From positions 23,246 through 48,209 of the forward strand of contig FR897833.1 in NCBI GenBank assembly GCA_000437495.1: a stretch of 24,964 bases of DNA, read 5' to 3'. The position numbers and the translations under genes are program-made. Of the stretch, positions 6,933 through 16,630 are shown in pieces; positions within the stretch are counted from its first letter, which is position 1, and each line of letters starts with the position of its first letter. The notes below the pieces were generated by a model. That model saw only the letters and a program-made list of their open reading frames with translations. It did no database searches and was not told the origin of the DNA. The DNA is from Prevotella sp. CAG:485 (GTDB taxonomy: Bacteria; Bacteroidota; Bacteroidia; Bacteroidales; Muribaculaceae).

Positions 6933-9900
6933 ATGACAATTAAAGATATACTTAAGATAAACCTCGACGAGGAGATAAACACCGTCGTCGATCTCGATAA
7001 CAACCCGACCGATGCCGCGCTGAAAGAGGGTCTGGACAGTTTTGTGCTCACTCAATCACTTGGCAAGCACCTTCAGGATTTCCTTGAAGAATACAACGGA
7101 GGTACGATGCAATCCGGTGTATGGCTTAGCGGCTTCTATGGCTCCGGCAAATCATATTTTGCGCAGATAATCGGTTTACTTCTGCAAAACAAGACAATTT
7201 TCGGAACTCCGATGCGCGACCGCTTTGGAGTGAAGATAGACGGCCTGCCAAACGAAAATCTATTGAAACATGAAATCGGGAGTCTTGACCGCATCAATAA
7301 CATCGTGGTGTCGTTCGATGCATCGAAGCACAACAATGTCAATGGCCTTCCGTACATGATTTTCGGGAGTTTCCTCCGTAACCTCGGCATGACCGACTCG
7401 TGGCATGGTATTATAGAATTCGATATTTTTATCGAAGGTAAGCGCGAGCAATTCCTTGATGCCGTAAAGCAAAACACCGGCAAGGATTGGTCGGAAATCA
7501 TCAAGTCCAACACCGAAATGGTCCGAGCCTTCAAACCGGCCTTACTTTCAATGGGCTATACCGAAGAGGAATTCAGCGAACTGAAATCGATGGCTATGAC
7601 CGTCAAAAATGAATATGACGCAGCCCGGCTCAAACAAGACCTTTCGCGATTCCTTGACCTCAACCCGGATACACGGATTGTATTTTTCATCGACGAAGTG
7701 AGCGAGGCCATTACGCAGAAGAAGATTCGTCTGGATGACCTTGAAGGCGTGGCCGAAGCTCTTGCAGCTCTTGGTCGCAAGGTCTGGACTATAGCTATTG
7801 CCCAGCAGCGTCTCGACGATGTCATCAAAGCAGAAAACATAGCGCTCAACTCGCTTACAAAGGTCCGCGACCGTTTCCGCACAAAGATAGCAATCGAGGC
7901 CGACGAGGTCGACACCATCATCCGTCACCGCCTTCTTGCAAAGACTGATGAGAGCCGCACTGTTCTCGGCGACTACTTTGCATCGGCCAATGGTGCCATT
8001 GCCGACGTCACCAATATTGGCGTTCCGAGTTTACGAAAAACGACCGATGTGGAAACATATATCGCATACTATCCTTTCTATATGCACCAGTTCAAGCTGC
8101 TGCAATACTTCCTCTTCGGCTCAAGCGAGTTGACTCAGACCCGTGTCGGCAATCGAGGTATGATTATCTCCGCCTTCGATGTGCTGAAAAAGGAAGTGAA
8201 GGATGTAACCTCAGAACATTACCATGTCAACGCAACCCAGCTTTGCAACCAAGCGGACGACCGCGTGGAGGAATCGCTAAGTCTGCGTTACCGACAGGCA
8301 GAAGATACCCTACATGGAGCCGGACTCGACCTCATTCAGGGAAAGAAGCTCTTGCAGACCATCCACTTCCTTGTAAAGAGCGAAGTGACACATACCACCA
8401 TCGACAATATCACAAAATCATATATCAATCATCCCGAAGATTTCCACGAAACCCGTCAGCAGATTAAGAAGGCTCTCGATATTCTTCAGCGGCAGCAAAT
8501 TGTCATCGTCACCGGCGAGCAATATCGTATCACCAACGAAGCCGAGCAACGCATTCTTGACGATATGCGGCGCTTCGACGTGCAGACTTGGGAAAAGGCT
8601 CAGGATATAAACAATATCCTTAAAAACCGCGATTTCATCAAGGGTGCCGGTATGCTCTCGCTCCCCGGCATGAATGTTCGCTTCAAGGTCGCTACTGCCG
8701 ACGGCGAAGTGTTCAAGAACGGAAATGAGAATAACCTTTCAGTGGTGGTTTGCGATTTGCTCAGTTGCCCGGGTAAGGATGACGAAACATTAGTAAACCA
8801 AGTCCGTCGGGACACTGCCGACAGCAAGGGTGTGCTCACGCTTATTCCCACCGTTCAATACCGCGACCAGATTTCGGAACTTATCACCGATTTGCGCCGG
8901 TTGAAATATATTGAGGAGAAAACCAATCTCTCCGATGAAGAAAAACTCATTGTCCACCGCCTATGCTCGGAGCGCGACACCAAGGTCGCCCGACTTCATG
9001 AACTTGTAGAAGCGTCATATCTCAGCGGCGTGGCTGTTTATTGCTATAACAAGCTGATACTGACTCCGGAAACGTTTAAGACCGTCGTTGCCCAGCAGCA
9101 GGAGAAGATGTTTGAAAATATCTTCACCAAACGTCTCAGCGCCGAACTCTCTGACTCTCTCGCCTCCGGTGTCTTTACTCGTCAGGCCGGGCAACTCCAC
9201 AACTATTTCGGAACTTCGACCGACTTCAAGTTCTTCGACACCGCCGGAACTTTCATCGGCAACAATCTTCTGGTCGTTTCTGAGATTTTAGGAGCTGCCT
9301 CCGCGTTTACTTCGGGCAAAGACCTTGAAAACAAGCTTACCTGCGCACCCACCGGCTTCTCTCTTGGCACTATCATGACCACATTGGCTGCTCTTTTCCG
9401 AGGCGACAAGGTCATCGTCAAGTTTGCCGGTGAGGAATACACATCCTGCCGTCAGCCGGGTGCCACTGACGCTTTCAAGAATGCCCGCAACTTCGTTCGC
9501 GCTTCTTTTAAAGCCATATCTCAGGGATTGTCTTACAACGAAAAGCGTGAGATTGTCGACATTCTGAAAGAAGAATGCAACTATAAGAAGCATACTCGTC
9601 AGGATATAAGTTATCAACTCAACGACTTCGAGATTGTCGATGCAATCCGCTCGCTTTCGAAAGCGCTCATTCAGAGAGTAAACAACGAAATAGAAGCCAC
9701 CGATTACGAACCAATGTTTCCGATGGCGAAGGCCGCAAAACAGGTGCTCCAGCAGTATCAGGCAACTGTTACCGAAGCTAACTATCTCCGCACGGCCAAG
9801 TCTTTCCTCATGGAGACGAACACCGACGAGTTTATCAAAGCTGTAGAACGCATCACGGGCGATCTCCGCTTCATCAGCGAAAAGATGCGCGAGGTGCGCC

Positions 9901-10598
9901 GGATGGAGAACTATCTCGAAGAGGTTAAGGACCAATTTGAGAAAACCCGCGGCAACTATGATGCCGTCAAGGAGAAAATTGAAGACTTCAATATGCGGTG
10001 TGATGCCGATGTGGTGCATCACTACGCCGATTTGAAGAAGGATGTTCAGGATGTCCGCGACATCTATAATCAATCTTTCAAAACAATAGCTCAGAAAGTC
10101 AGTGCCTTTTACACTTCCCTTCTTGAAAAACTCGAAGGTCTCAAGTCCAAGCTCTCGCAGTATCCCCGCCAATGGAATGCTTCGGTATGGTTTGAGATGG
10201 AGCGGCTGATTGTTCGTTTCTCACAGTATACCAACATTTCGACCACCTTCGACCCCTACAGCGTCAAATCGCTCCGCTCGCGCCTCGATCTCCGTGATGT
10301 TGTCAATGCTTCGGAAAATATTCCGACCCTCGAAAACAAAATATATGTGCTTGATGCCCAAGTTCACGATACGGACCCGAATCCGCCTTTACCACCCGAA
10401 CCACAGCCTAAACCCGGAGACGAAGGAACGCCAACTCCGCCGACACCTCCGACCACTCCGCAGCCCAAGACCCATAAACTGAAATCTCAGCTTCCGCAGG
10501 GCGATGTTCCTGTAGCTGTCTATAAACAGTGGCTCACTCGCCAGTTGGCCCTTTTGAGTAGCTTCGGAGACAATGATAAGATCAATCTTACGGACTGA
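6933..10598 (+). CDS. brxC: BREX ATPase BrxC (PglY-like)
   Basis: A 1221-residue ATPase, the usual size for BrxC. Walker A is GFYGSGKS (67-74, Lys73) and Walker B is IVFFIDE (249-255, with Asp254-Glu255). A predicted coiled-coil stretch covers about 990-1080. Residues about 1147-1180 form a Pro/Thr-rich linker that precedes a compact tail ending LLSSFGDNDKINLTD. BrxC/PglY is an AAA-type P-loop ATPase essential for BREX defence and for host methylation in tested systems, probably acting as a large DNA-associated assembly with PglX and PglZ. It lies between brxB (4-base gap) and the kinase gene (14-base gap). The gene is GC-richer than the kinase gene that follows. Confidence 0.93.
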   Translation: MTIKDILKINLDEEINTVVDLDNNPTDAALKEGLDSFVLTQSLGKHLQDFLEEYNGGTMQSGVWLSGFYGSGKSYFAQIIGLLLQNKTIFGTPMRDRFGVKIDGLPNENLLKHEIGSLDRINNIVVSFDASKHNNVNGLPYMIFGSFLRNLGMTDSWHGIIEFDIFIEGKREQFLDAVKQNTGKDWSEIIKSNTEMVRAFKPALLSMGYTEEEFSELKSMAMTVKNEYDAARLKQDLSRFLDLNPDTRIVFFIDEVSEAITQKKIRLDDLEGVAEALAALGRKVWTIAIAQQRLDDVIKAENIALNSLTKVRDRFRTKIAIEADEVDTIIRHRLLAKTDESRTVLGDYFASANGAIADVTNIGVPSLRKTTDVETYIAYYPFYMHQFKLLQYFLFGSSELTQTRVGNRGMIISAFDVLKKEVKDVTSEHYHVNATQLCNQADDRVEESLSLRYRQAEDTLHGAGLDLIQGKKLLQTIHFLVKSEVTHTTIDNITKSYINHPEDFHETRQQIKKALDILQRQQIVIVTGEQYRITNEAEQRILDDMRRFDVQTWEKAQDINNILKNRDFIKGAGMLSLPGMNVRFKVATADGEVFKNGNENNLSVVVCDLLSCPGKDDETLVNQVRRDTADSKGVLTLIPTVQYRDQISELITDLRRLKYIEEKTNLSDEEKLIVHRLCSERDTKVARLHELVEASYLSGVAVYCYNKLILTPETFKTVVAQQQEKMFENIFTKRLSAELSDSLASGVFTRQAGQLHNYFGTSTDFKFFDTAGTFIGNNLLVVSEILGAASAFTSGKDLENKLTCAPTGFSLGTIMTTLAALFRGDKVIVKFAGEEYTSCRQPGATDAFKNARNFVRASFKAISQGLSYNEKREIVDILKEECNYKKHTRQDISYQLNDFEIVDAIRSLSKALIQRVNNEIEATDYEPMFPMAKAAKQVLQQYQATVTEANYLRTAKSFLMETNTDEFIKAVERITGDLRFISEKMREVRRMENYLEEVKDQFEKTRGNYDAVKEKIEDFNMRCDADVVHHYADLKKDVQDVRDIYNQSFKTIAQKVSAFYTSLLEKLEGLKSKLSQYPRQWNASVWFEMERLIVRFSQYTNISTTFDPYSVKSLRSRLDLRDVVNASENIPTLENKIYVLDAQVHDTDPNPPLPPEPQPKPGDEGTPTPPTPPTTPQPKTHKLKSQLPQGDVPVAVYKQWLTRQLALLSSFGDNDKINLTD

Positions 10599-10612
10599 TA
10601 AAATTATCGTTA

Positions 10613-12931
10613 ATGGTTGAATATTTCTATCCAGACCAACAATTGCATTTGCCGGAGTTGTCCGAAAGATTCGGACTTTACTCCGATAGATTCATTGTCC
10701 GCCTGAAATTTGAAGGCGGTATGGGAACCTGCTATAAAATAGAGGATGAAAATGGGAAGCACTATGCTCTGAAGGTAATTCACTCAGATCTTATTCTGAA
10801 TGAATTAAGTATGCTCAGATATTATGAAGAGCTTAAATTGTGGCTTACATTCTCAGCTTGCGATGCTGTTGCTGAAGCGCTTTCATTGACTCGGATTAAT
10901 GGCATACCATGCGTTGTGTCTGCATGGATGGAGCATGGCGACATGACTTCTTTGTTGCAATCGAAAGATAAAAGTTTATTTTACAGAACATTCGATAGAA
11001 TCATTACCGGATTAAAATGGGTGAACGACCGTTACCATGTTATTCATCGCGACCTCAAGCCCGGGAATATCCTACTGGACAGCGAGAACAGAGCCTCCGT
11101 AGCTGACTGGGGCTTGGCTAAATTAGTTTCTGACGGCATGTCAACGGTCAGAAACTCGGCAACAATCAAAAATGCAAAAGCAAGTCATCTTACACAGGAA
11201 GGTTCGTTCCTTGGCACCATAATCTACGCCTCTCCGGAACAGATAATGGGTAGAACCGATATCGACCATCGTTCAGACATATACAGTCTCGGATGCATGA
11301 TGTATGAATGGGAAACCGGACGTCCACCATTTGTTGCTAATACTATAGAGGAAATTGCCACCGCCCATGTAAACACTAAGCCGCGTAAAATATGTGGGTT
11401 CCTTAGCAGTACTAACTTCAAGGCAGAATCAATCATTATGAAATGCCTTGAGAAGGATCCTGCAGACCGTTATCAGACATATGATGAAATGTTGGCGGCA
11501 CTACGAACTTGCGCCCAAAAGATTACCTCAAACTTTACACCTCATGTTATCAAGGAGCGTTCAATTCCGGTCAACATAGGTCATGATGAGTTAATTTTCC
11601 GCATAAAAAGCGAAAACATAGGCGTTGTCGGTTCGCAAAACTTAAGCTCAGTGGACTTCGATGAAGTCGAGCCCTATCTAAAGGAAGCTCTCTCCTTGAA
11701 AACGTTGGGCGAGTACAGCAAATGCGCAGCCATTTATAGCCGCTTATTCTTTAATGAAATGATATCCAAATTCCCGGATTTGTATTATAATCAACATATT
11801 GCCATTAATTATGCCAATTGCTTGAATCTTTTAGGGAAGCCGCAGGAGGCTCTTGAAGTTATTTCTACTATTTCGGATGCTCGTGTTAAGCCGGCCACCT
11901 ATTACGTGAATCTCTCTAATATTTATATTTCGTCTCTGGAATTTCAAAAATGTTATGAAACTGCTCGCGAAGGTTTGAACAAATACCCTCATGATAAGGA
12001 TTTGCTTGGCAACCAGACCATCGCACTCACTGAACTTGGCCGTTTCGACGAAGCCATCAGGTCTGCCAACGAGCGCCTAAAATATGACCATGATATTCCG
12101 GCAATTTGCGAAGCAGCGCATATTCAGTACAAACAAGCCGAATCGCTTAAAAACACAGAATTTCCCAAGGCCGTCGATTTATATAAGAAGGCCCTACGGC
12201 TATTCAAAAGTGCATTAGAGATTAATCCGGCATACGCTGACGCTCTGTATAATGTAGCTTTGATACTCTTCAAAATGAAGCGTTATACCGATGCTATGAA
12301 CTTCGGTTCGAAAATTTCAAATATAGAACATGGAACTTCGGCAGTAAACGCCTTCTATGCAGCAAGAAATATGCTGTGGGTATCGGCATTCGAGTCAGGC
12401 CTGAAATTCTGTGACAACTGGCTGAAAACGTATCCCGATTCAATTATGCTTCAACGAGTAAGGGCTGAAATTCTTGTCGACGGCTATGTCATAGATAATT
12501 ACACCAAGGATGGTCTGCCTATCGTGGAACGGAGCAGCCTTGTTTTCTTTTCGAAAATTATAAAAGACGAAAAGCATAGAATCCCTACAGACTTAATTTT
12601 TCTTGCCAAAATCCATTGCTGGATGAACGAAGATGCTCATATCGACTATGGCATTCGTTTACTTGAATGGGGAGAGAGGAATTATCCCTACAACTGGAAA
12701 TTTAATTTCTATTTAGCAGCCTTTGCGCATAAATATGGCGACTATGAAGAGGCTCTGTCACAAGCGTTGAAATGCAAGAGTAAAGCTCCATGGCGAGAAT
12801 CCATATATAGCTTGTTGGCTAAGATTTATTCAGCAAAAGGGGATGAGGCGGCAGCTTTAAGAATGCGGTCGGAATATGCTCGCATAAAGAAAGAAAAGGA
12901 TGCTTTGTATGAGTCTTGCAAAAACCTTTAA
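10613..12931 (+). CDS. Serine/threonine protein kinase with C-terminal TPR repeats
   Basis: A 772-residue soluble protein. The N-terminal Hanks-type kinase has the glycine loop GGMG (35-38), ATP-anchoring Lys54, catalytic-loop HRDLKPGN (145-152, Asp147), DWG in place of DFG (165-167), ASPE (206-209) and SDIYSLG (221-227); all key residues are present, so it should be active. From about 340 to the end are helical pairs like tetratricopeptide repeats (for example NYANCLNLLGKPQEALEV and NPAYADALYNVALILFKMKRYTDA), a likely partner-binding surface. No membrane segment is seen. It sits between brxC and pglX, where type 1 BREX normally has no gene. A kinase (PglW) is a core part of type 2 BREX, but this protein has a different tail. 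It may phosphorylate BREX or neighbouring proteins. It is visibly more AT-rich than both flanking genes. Confidence 0.92.
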   Translation: MVEYFYPDQQLHLPELSERFGLYSDRFIVRLKFEGGMGTCYKIEDENGKHYALKVIHSDLILNELSMLRYYEELKLWLTFSACDAVAEALSLTRINGIPCVVSAWMEHGDMTSLLQSKDKSLFYRTFDRIITGLKWVNDRYHVIHRDLKPGNILLDSENRASVADWGLAKLVSDGMSTVRNSATIKNAKASHLTQEGSFLGTIIYASPEQIMGRTDIDHRSDIYSLGCMMYEWETGRPPFVANTIEEIATAHVNTKPRKICGFLSSTNFKAESIIMKCLEKDPADRYQTYDEMLAALRTCAQKITSNFTPHVIKERSIPVNIGHDELIFRIKSENIGVVGSQNLSSVDFDEVEPYLKEALSLKTLGEYSKCAAIYSRLFFNEMISKFPDLYYNQHIAINYANCLNLLGKPQEALEVISTISDARVKPATYYVNLSNIYISSLEFQKCYETAREGLNKYPHDKDLLGNQTIALTELGRFDEAIRSANERLKYDHDIPAICEAAHIQYKQAESLKNTEFPKAVDLYKKALRLFKSALEINPAYADALYNVALILFKMKRYTDAMNFGSKISNIEHGTSAVNAFYAARNMLWVSAFESGLKFCDNWLKTYPDSIMLQRVRAEILVDGYVIDNYTKDGLPIVERSSLVFFSKIIKDEKHRIPTDLIFLAKIHCWMNEDAHIDYGIRLLEWGERNYPYNWKFNFYLAAFAHKYGDYEEALSQALKCKSKAPWRESIYSLLAKIYSAKGDEAAALRMRSEYARIKKEKDALYESCKNL

Positions 12932-12945
12932 GAAATTACACTAAC

Positions 12946-15900
12946 ATGAAACTGATTGATCATGTACTGAATATCCGGCAGCTGATAGCCCGAGCCTTTT
13001 CCAACCGATTCGAGCGGTTGGGACTGGGCGTCGATGCCGAGAGTGAAGTTCCGGCTCTGAGCGAGGATGACAAGGCTTTGCGCCGGCGGCTTAAGGCAAT
13101 TATCGACTACCATGCCAAGAGCAAGGAGACTTATGCCGAAGCCCGCAAAACGGCAGTGAATGAGTGCACCTTCACTCTGTTCAACCGCCTTGCCGCAATA
13201 AAGGTTATGGAAGACAAGGAGTTCTTCCCGGAGATTATCCAAAGGCGTGCGGAGCACGGAGGCCGTTCATATCAGCATAATTCATGGCTGGAACAGCATC
13301 CCGAAGGACGCTCGATGGAGCGCGAAGGGCTGTTGCCATTCTTTGAAGATAGTTTCGCAGAAATAGCCGAGAATTTTCAATTCCCGATTTTCGATTCTCA
13401 GTATCCTTACGCACTGATGCCTCGTGCCGACGAGCTCAACGAGATTATCGACGCCTTTAATGCTGTCAGTGCCGACCCCGACTGCGGTGCCGACATCTGG
13501 CGCGGCGACGACATACTCGGCTGGCTCTACGAGAACTTCAATGCCGTGGAGAAAGCGCAGCTCAAAGAGAGCGGCGAGAAGACCGAATACGACAAGGTGT
13601 CGCTCCAGTCGCAGGTATATACTCCGCAATGGGTCGTGAAGTTCCTGGTTGACAATACCGTTGGCAAAATGTATCTGGAGATGCACCCCGAAAGCAACTT
13701 CGACCGCCAAATCGATGAGAATACCGGCGAACTGAAATATCGCATTGCCAACCGCCCGATTGAGAAAACGCGCAACGAGAAACCGCTTGAGAAGTGGCGT
13801 ATCATAGACCCTGCATGCGGCAGCGGCAACTTCCTTATCTACACGATGACGCTTCTCTACGACCTATATATGGATCAGTCCGAGAACTACTGCGCCGACT
13901 ATTCGCGCCGCGACATCCCGGCTCTTATCGTGGAGAACAATCTATATGGCGTAGACCTTGACGAGCGTGCCGTGCAGATTTCGCAGATTGCACTTCGCAT
14001 AAAAGCTCGCGAACTTGGCGGCCGCCGTGGCAAGCATCCCCGGCATACAAATGTCGTGGCCTCCAACTTCTATCTGCCCTCTTACGAGGAGATACGCTTT
14101 GCCGAAAACTGGACCGACTGGGACAACAAAAAGAAAGAAGTTGTTGCAAAGGTATGGGACGACCTTGCCGAGGCTCGTAAATTTGGCTCGCTCGTTCGCG
14201 TCGAGCAACCAATTCGCGAACTTGCCGAAGCGCAATCCATAGCCAAAGAGGGATTGTTTGCCGGCGAGGATGAATCATCGCTATTCAACTTCCGACGCAA
14301 TGCCGTTGATGCTATCCGCGAGCATTTCCGGCGCTTCGTGCAGACCGATGCCTATTCATCCACCAAAATCAACGACGCTCTCACCTTCCTCGACATCATC
14401 TCACAGCCATTCGATGTTGCCGTAGCCAATCCTCCCTACACCGACAGCGGCGACTTTGGCCCGGAGCTGAAAAAGTTTATCGTCGATAATTATACGAAAC
14501 CCTACAAAGTTGGTGTTAACCTTTATTCTACCTTTATCCGCCGTTGCTATGAGCTTGTTTCAGATAATGGCAAGATTGGTATGGTTAATCCGCCAACATA
14601 TATGTTCATTAAAACATTTGAGGACACCAGAAAGCTCATTCTCGAAAAAACTACTATAGACATTTTCGTTCACTGGGGTTATCTGGGAATGTTTTCGCCA
14701 TCCGCTCGTGTGGATAGTTGTATGTTCGTACTTGATAAATCAAAATCGGGTTCAGACTCTGTTTTTATCAAGTTGGATGATATGTATGAATTACATCGTA
14801 AAGCTGAGTTGGATAGAGTTTATCCTGATGTATGCGAAGGGCGGGAAAACGCGCGCGTCTATCGTCTGCCACAGGATAAGCTCCGCCAAATCAAAACCTG
14901 GCCATTCATCTACTGGATCTCCGACGACTTCCGAAAAAAATTCGGAGGGGATACGTTAGAAGATGTTGCCAACCCCAAGGTCGGTATGAATTCAGGAGGC
15001 AATGAGGAATTTGTTCGTTTCCATTGGGAAGTCAATGACAAAACAAGATGGAAATTTTACGCTAAAGGTGGGCCATATAATAAATGGTATGGCAATAATT
15101 GGACTGTTATCGATTGGGGCGCAGATGGCCAAAAAATAAAAAATGCTTCTAAGTCAATTCTACGAAATCAGGAATTCTATTTCAAAGAAGGAATTACCTA
15201 CTCTGCCAGTGGCAGCAAAGGAGTTAGCTTTCGAAATTTAGAACCAGGTGGTCTATTCGATGTAGGTGGATCATGTATCTTCTATAAAGAAGGCGAAATC
15301 GAAAATGAAGTGCTTTTAGCGATTTTAAATACGCCTTTGGTTACTTATATATCTGACTGCCTAAACCCTACTGTTAATATTCAGGTAGGTGATATGCAGC
15401 GTATCCCAATAGCTCAGAATAATCATAATGGCAATTTGAAGGTTTTATCTTCGCAGAATGTTGCCGTAAAGAAGCATCTATGTGAGTTCTCGCTGATTGA
15501 GCCGCTGTTCAAGCATTCGCCGATACAGCCGGGGGCTATGAGCCCGAGCGAGTGTATTGCAAGCTATTATCTCTATGAGAACGGCTTGCTGACGCAGGTG
15601 CTTCTTAACGAGGCTATAATCAATCGCGAGGTGTTCGACATCTACGAGTTGACGGAGCGCGACCGCAAGATGGTGCTCGACAAGGAAGGCGTGCCGGTAG
15701 GAGATCTGCCGGTCAGTGCCATAGCACGTGACCGATACTTGGAGTTCCTGCAACTCCACAAGAGCGAGTTCCCGGCATCGAATGAACTAATAGCTCATAT
15801 CGAAGCACTCCCCGAAAGCGATGAGCAGCCGCGCCTCGAATTTGAGCGTCTGTATCAGAAGAACTACGATTGGGAGGAGTTTTGTATTCAGAACAAGGAG

Positions 15901-16623
15901 AATCCTATCGAAGCATGGTATCAGTTCACCGTGGCGCAGACGCTTCCGGCACAGCGCACTCAGGAGCTTGCCTTTGAGCTAATAACAGACGTGATCCGCA
16001 CGTTGCTCGAAAAGGATGATGACGGAGTGATGCCACTCGTTGACCGCACGGGCGAAGGTTTGGTAGCCGACCGTATTCAACAGGAGATGATAGAGCGCGG
16101 TTATACCGGTGTGCAGTTCTCGCAAGTCTGCCAGTTGCTCGGAATGCCTCTCGACCGCTATCTGCGCGACCGTTTCTTCCAGCAGCTCAGCGACCACCTG
16201 AATCTCTTCATGTATCTGCCGAAGACTCCCTTCATCTGGCATCTCACCTCCGGTCCGCTTCACGCAATGGAACTTTTCGTTAGCATCTACAAATGGAACC
16301 GCAACACGCTGTCGCGCGTCAAAAGCGTCTATTGCGCCAACCGCGAGGCCTCGCTGACCGACCGCCTCGCCACCCTGGCGCAGAGTGCCGAGCCCTCCGC
16401 ACAGGGCGAAGCCACCGACATCCGCGCCCAGCTGCGCGAGCTCGCGGCATTCACCGACAAACTCGACGCCCTCCTTGCCTCGGGCTACGACCCTAAACTC
16501 GACGACGGCGTAGGCAAGAACATCGCCCCGCTCCAGCAGGCGGGTATTCTCAGCTACTCCGTCCTCAAAGAGAACGGCGGCCGCAAATCTCAGCTTAACA
16601 AATTCCTCAACGCCGACTGGTAA
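12946..16623 (+). CDS. pglX: BREX adenine-specific DNA methyltransferase PglX
   Basis: A 1225-residue N6-adenine methyltransferase. SAM-binding motif I is DPACGSGNF (288-296) and the catalytic motif IV is NPPY (495-498). The N-terminal helical region and a long C-terminal region fit type 1 PglX. The enzyme marks a non-palindromic site in host DNA so that BREX ignores it, and is also needed for exclusion. The ATG at 12946 (MKLIDHVLN) is preferred over a TTG at 12916 inside the kinase gene. Codons in about 14490-14835 and 14935-15465 are markedly more AT-rich than the rest, which suggests that the region after motif IV, where target recognition is expected, has been replaced by recombination. 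It ends 7 bases before the HEPN gene. Confidence 0.95.
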   Translation: MKLIDHVLNIRQLIARAFSNRFERLGLGVDAESEVPALSEDDKALRRRLKAIIDYHAKSKETYAEARKTAVNECTFTLFNRLAAIKVMEDKEFFPEIIQRRAEHGGRSYQHNSWLEQHPEGRSMEREGLLPFFEDSFAEIAENFQFPIFDSQYPYALMPRADELNEIIDAFNAVSADPDCGADIWRGDDILGWLYENFNAVEKAQLKESGEKTEYDKVSLQSQVYTPQWVVKFLVDNTVGKMYLEMHPESNFDRQIDENTGELKYRIANRPIEKTRNEKPLEKWRIIDPACGSGNFLIYTMTLLYDLYMDQSENYCADYSRRDIPALIVENNLYGVDLDERAVQISQIALRIKARELGGRRGKHPRHTNVVASNFYLPSYEEIRFAENWTDWDNKKKEVVAKVWDDLAEARKFGSLVRVEQPIRELAEAQSIAKEGLFAGEDESSLFNFRRNAVDAIREHFRRFVQTDAYSSTKINDALTFLDIISQPFDVAVANPPYTDSGDFGPELKKFIVDNYTKPYKVGVNLYSTFIRRCYELVSDNGKIGMVNPPTYMFIKTFEDTRKLILEKTTIDIFVHWGYLGMFSPSARVDSCMFVLDKSKSGSDSVFIKLDDMYELHRKAELDRVYPDVCEGRENARVYRLPQDKLRQIKTWPFIYWISDDFRKKFGGDTLEDVANPKVGMNSGGNEEFVRFHWEVNDKTRWKFYAKGGPYNKWYGNNWTVIDWGADGQKIKNASKSILRNQEFYFKEGITYSASGSKGVSFRNLEPGGLFDVGGSCIFYKEGEIENEVLLAILNTPLVTYISDCLNPTVNIQVGDMQRIPIAQNNHNGNLKVLSSQNVAVKKHLCEFSLIEPLFKHSPIQPGAMSPSECIASYYLYENGLLTQVLLNEAIINREVFDIYELTERDRKMVLDKEGVPVGDLPVSAIARDRYLEFLQLHKSEFPASNELIAHIEALPESDEQPRLEFERLYQKNYDWEEFCIQNKENPIEAWYQFTVAQTLPAQRTQELAFELITDVIRTLLEKDDDGVMPLVDRTGEGLVADRIQQEMIERGYTGVQFSQVCQLLGMPLDRYLRDRFFQQLSDHLNLFMYLPKTPFIWHLTSGPLHAMELFVSIYKWNRNTLSRVKSVYCANREASLTDRLATLAQSAEPSAQGEATDIRAQLRELAAFTDKLDALLASGYDPKLDDGVGKNIAPLQQAGILSYSVLKENGGRKSQLNKFLNADW

Positions 16624-16630
16624 AATAATT

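Noticed and set aside
9288..10172. Minus-strand frame of 294 codons within brxC
   Set aside because: It is antisense to the conserved BrxC frame and has no recognisable domain; other minus-strand frames at 6383-7051 and 15979-16722 are rejected for the same reason.
10613..12931. Kinase as PglW, making this a type 2 BREX
   Set aside because: The operon has brxA, brxB, brxC and brxL and lacks brxD and brxHI; the kinase tail is TPR-like and the order is that of type 1.
12916..12945. TTG start for PglX overlapping the kinase gene
   Set aside because: The ATG at 12946 gives the usual PglX beginning (MKLIDHVLN); the added residues look random.
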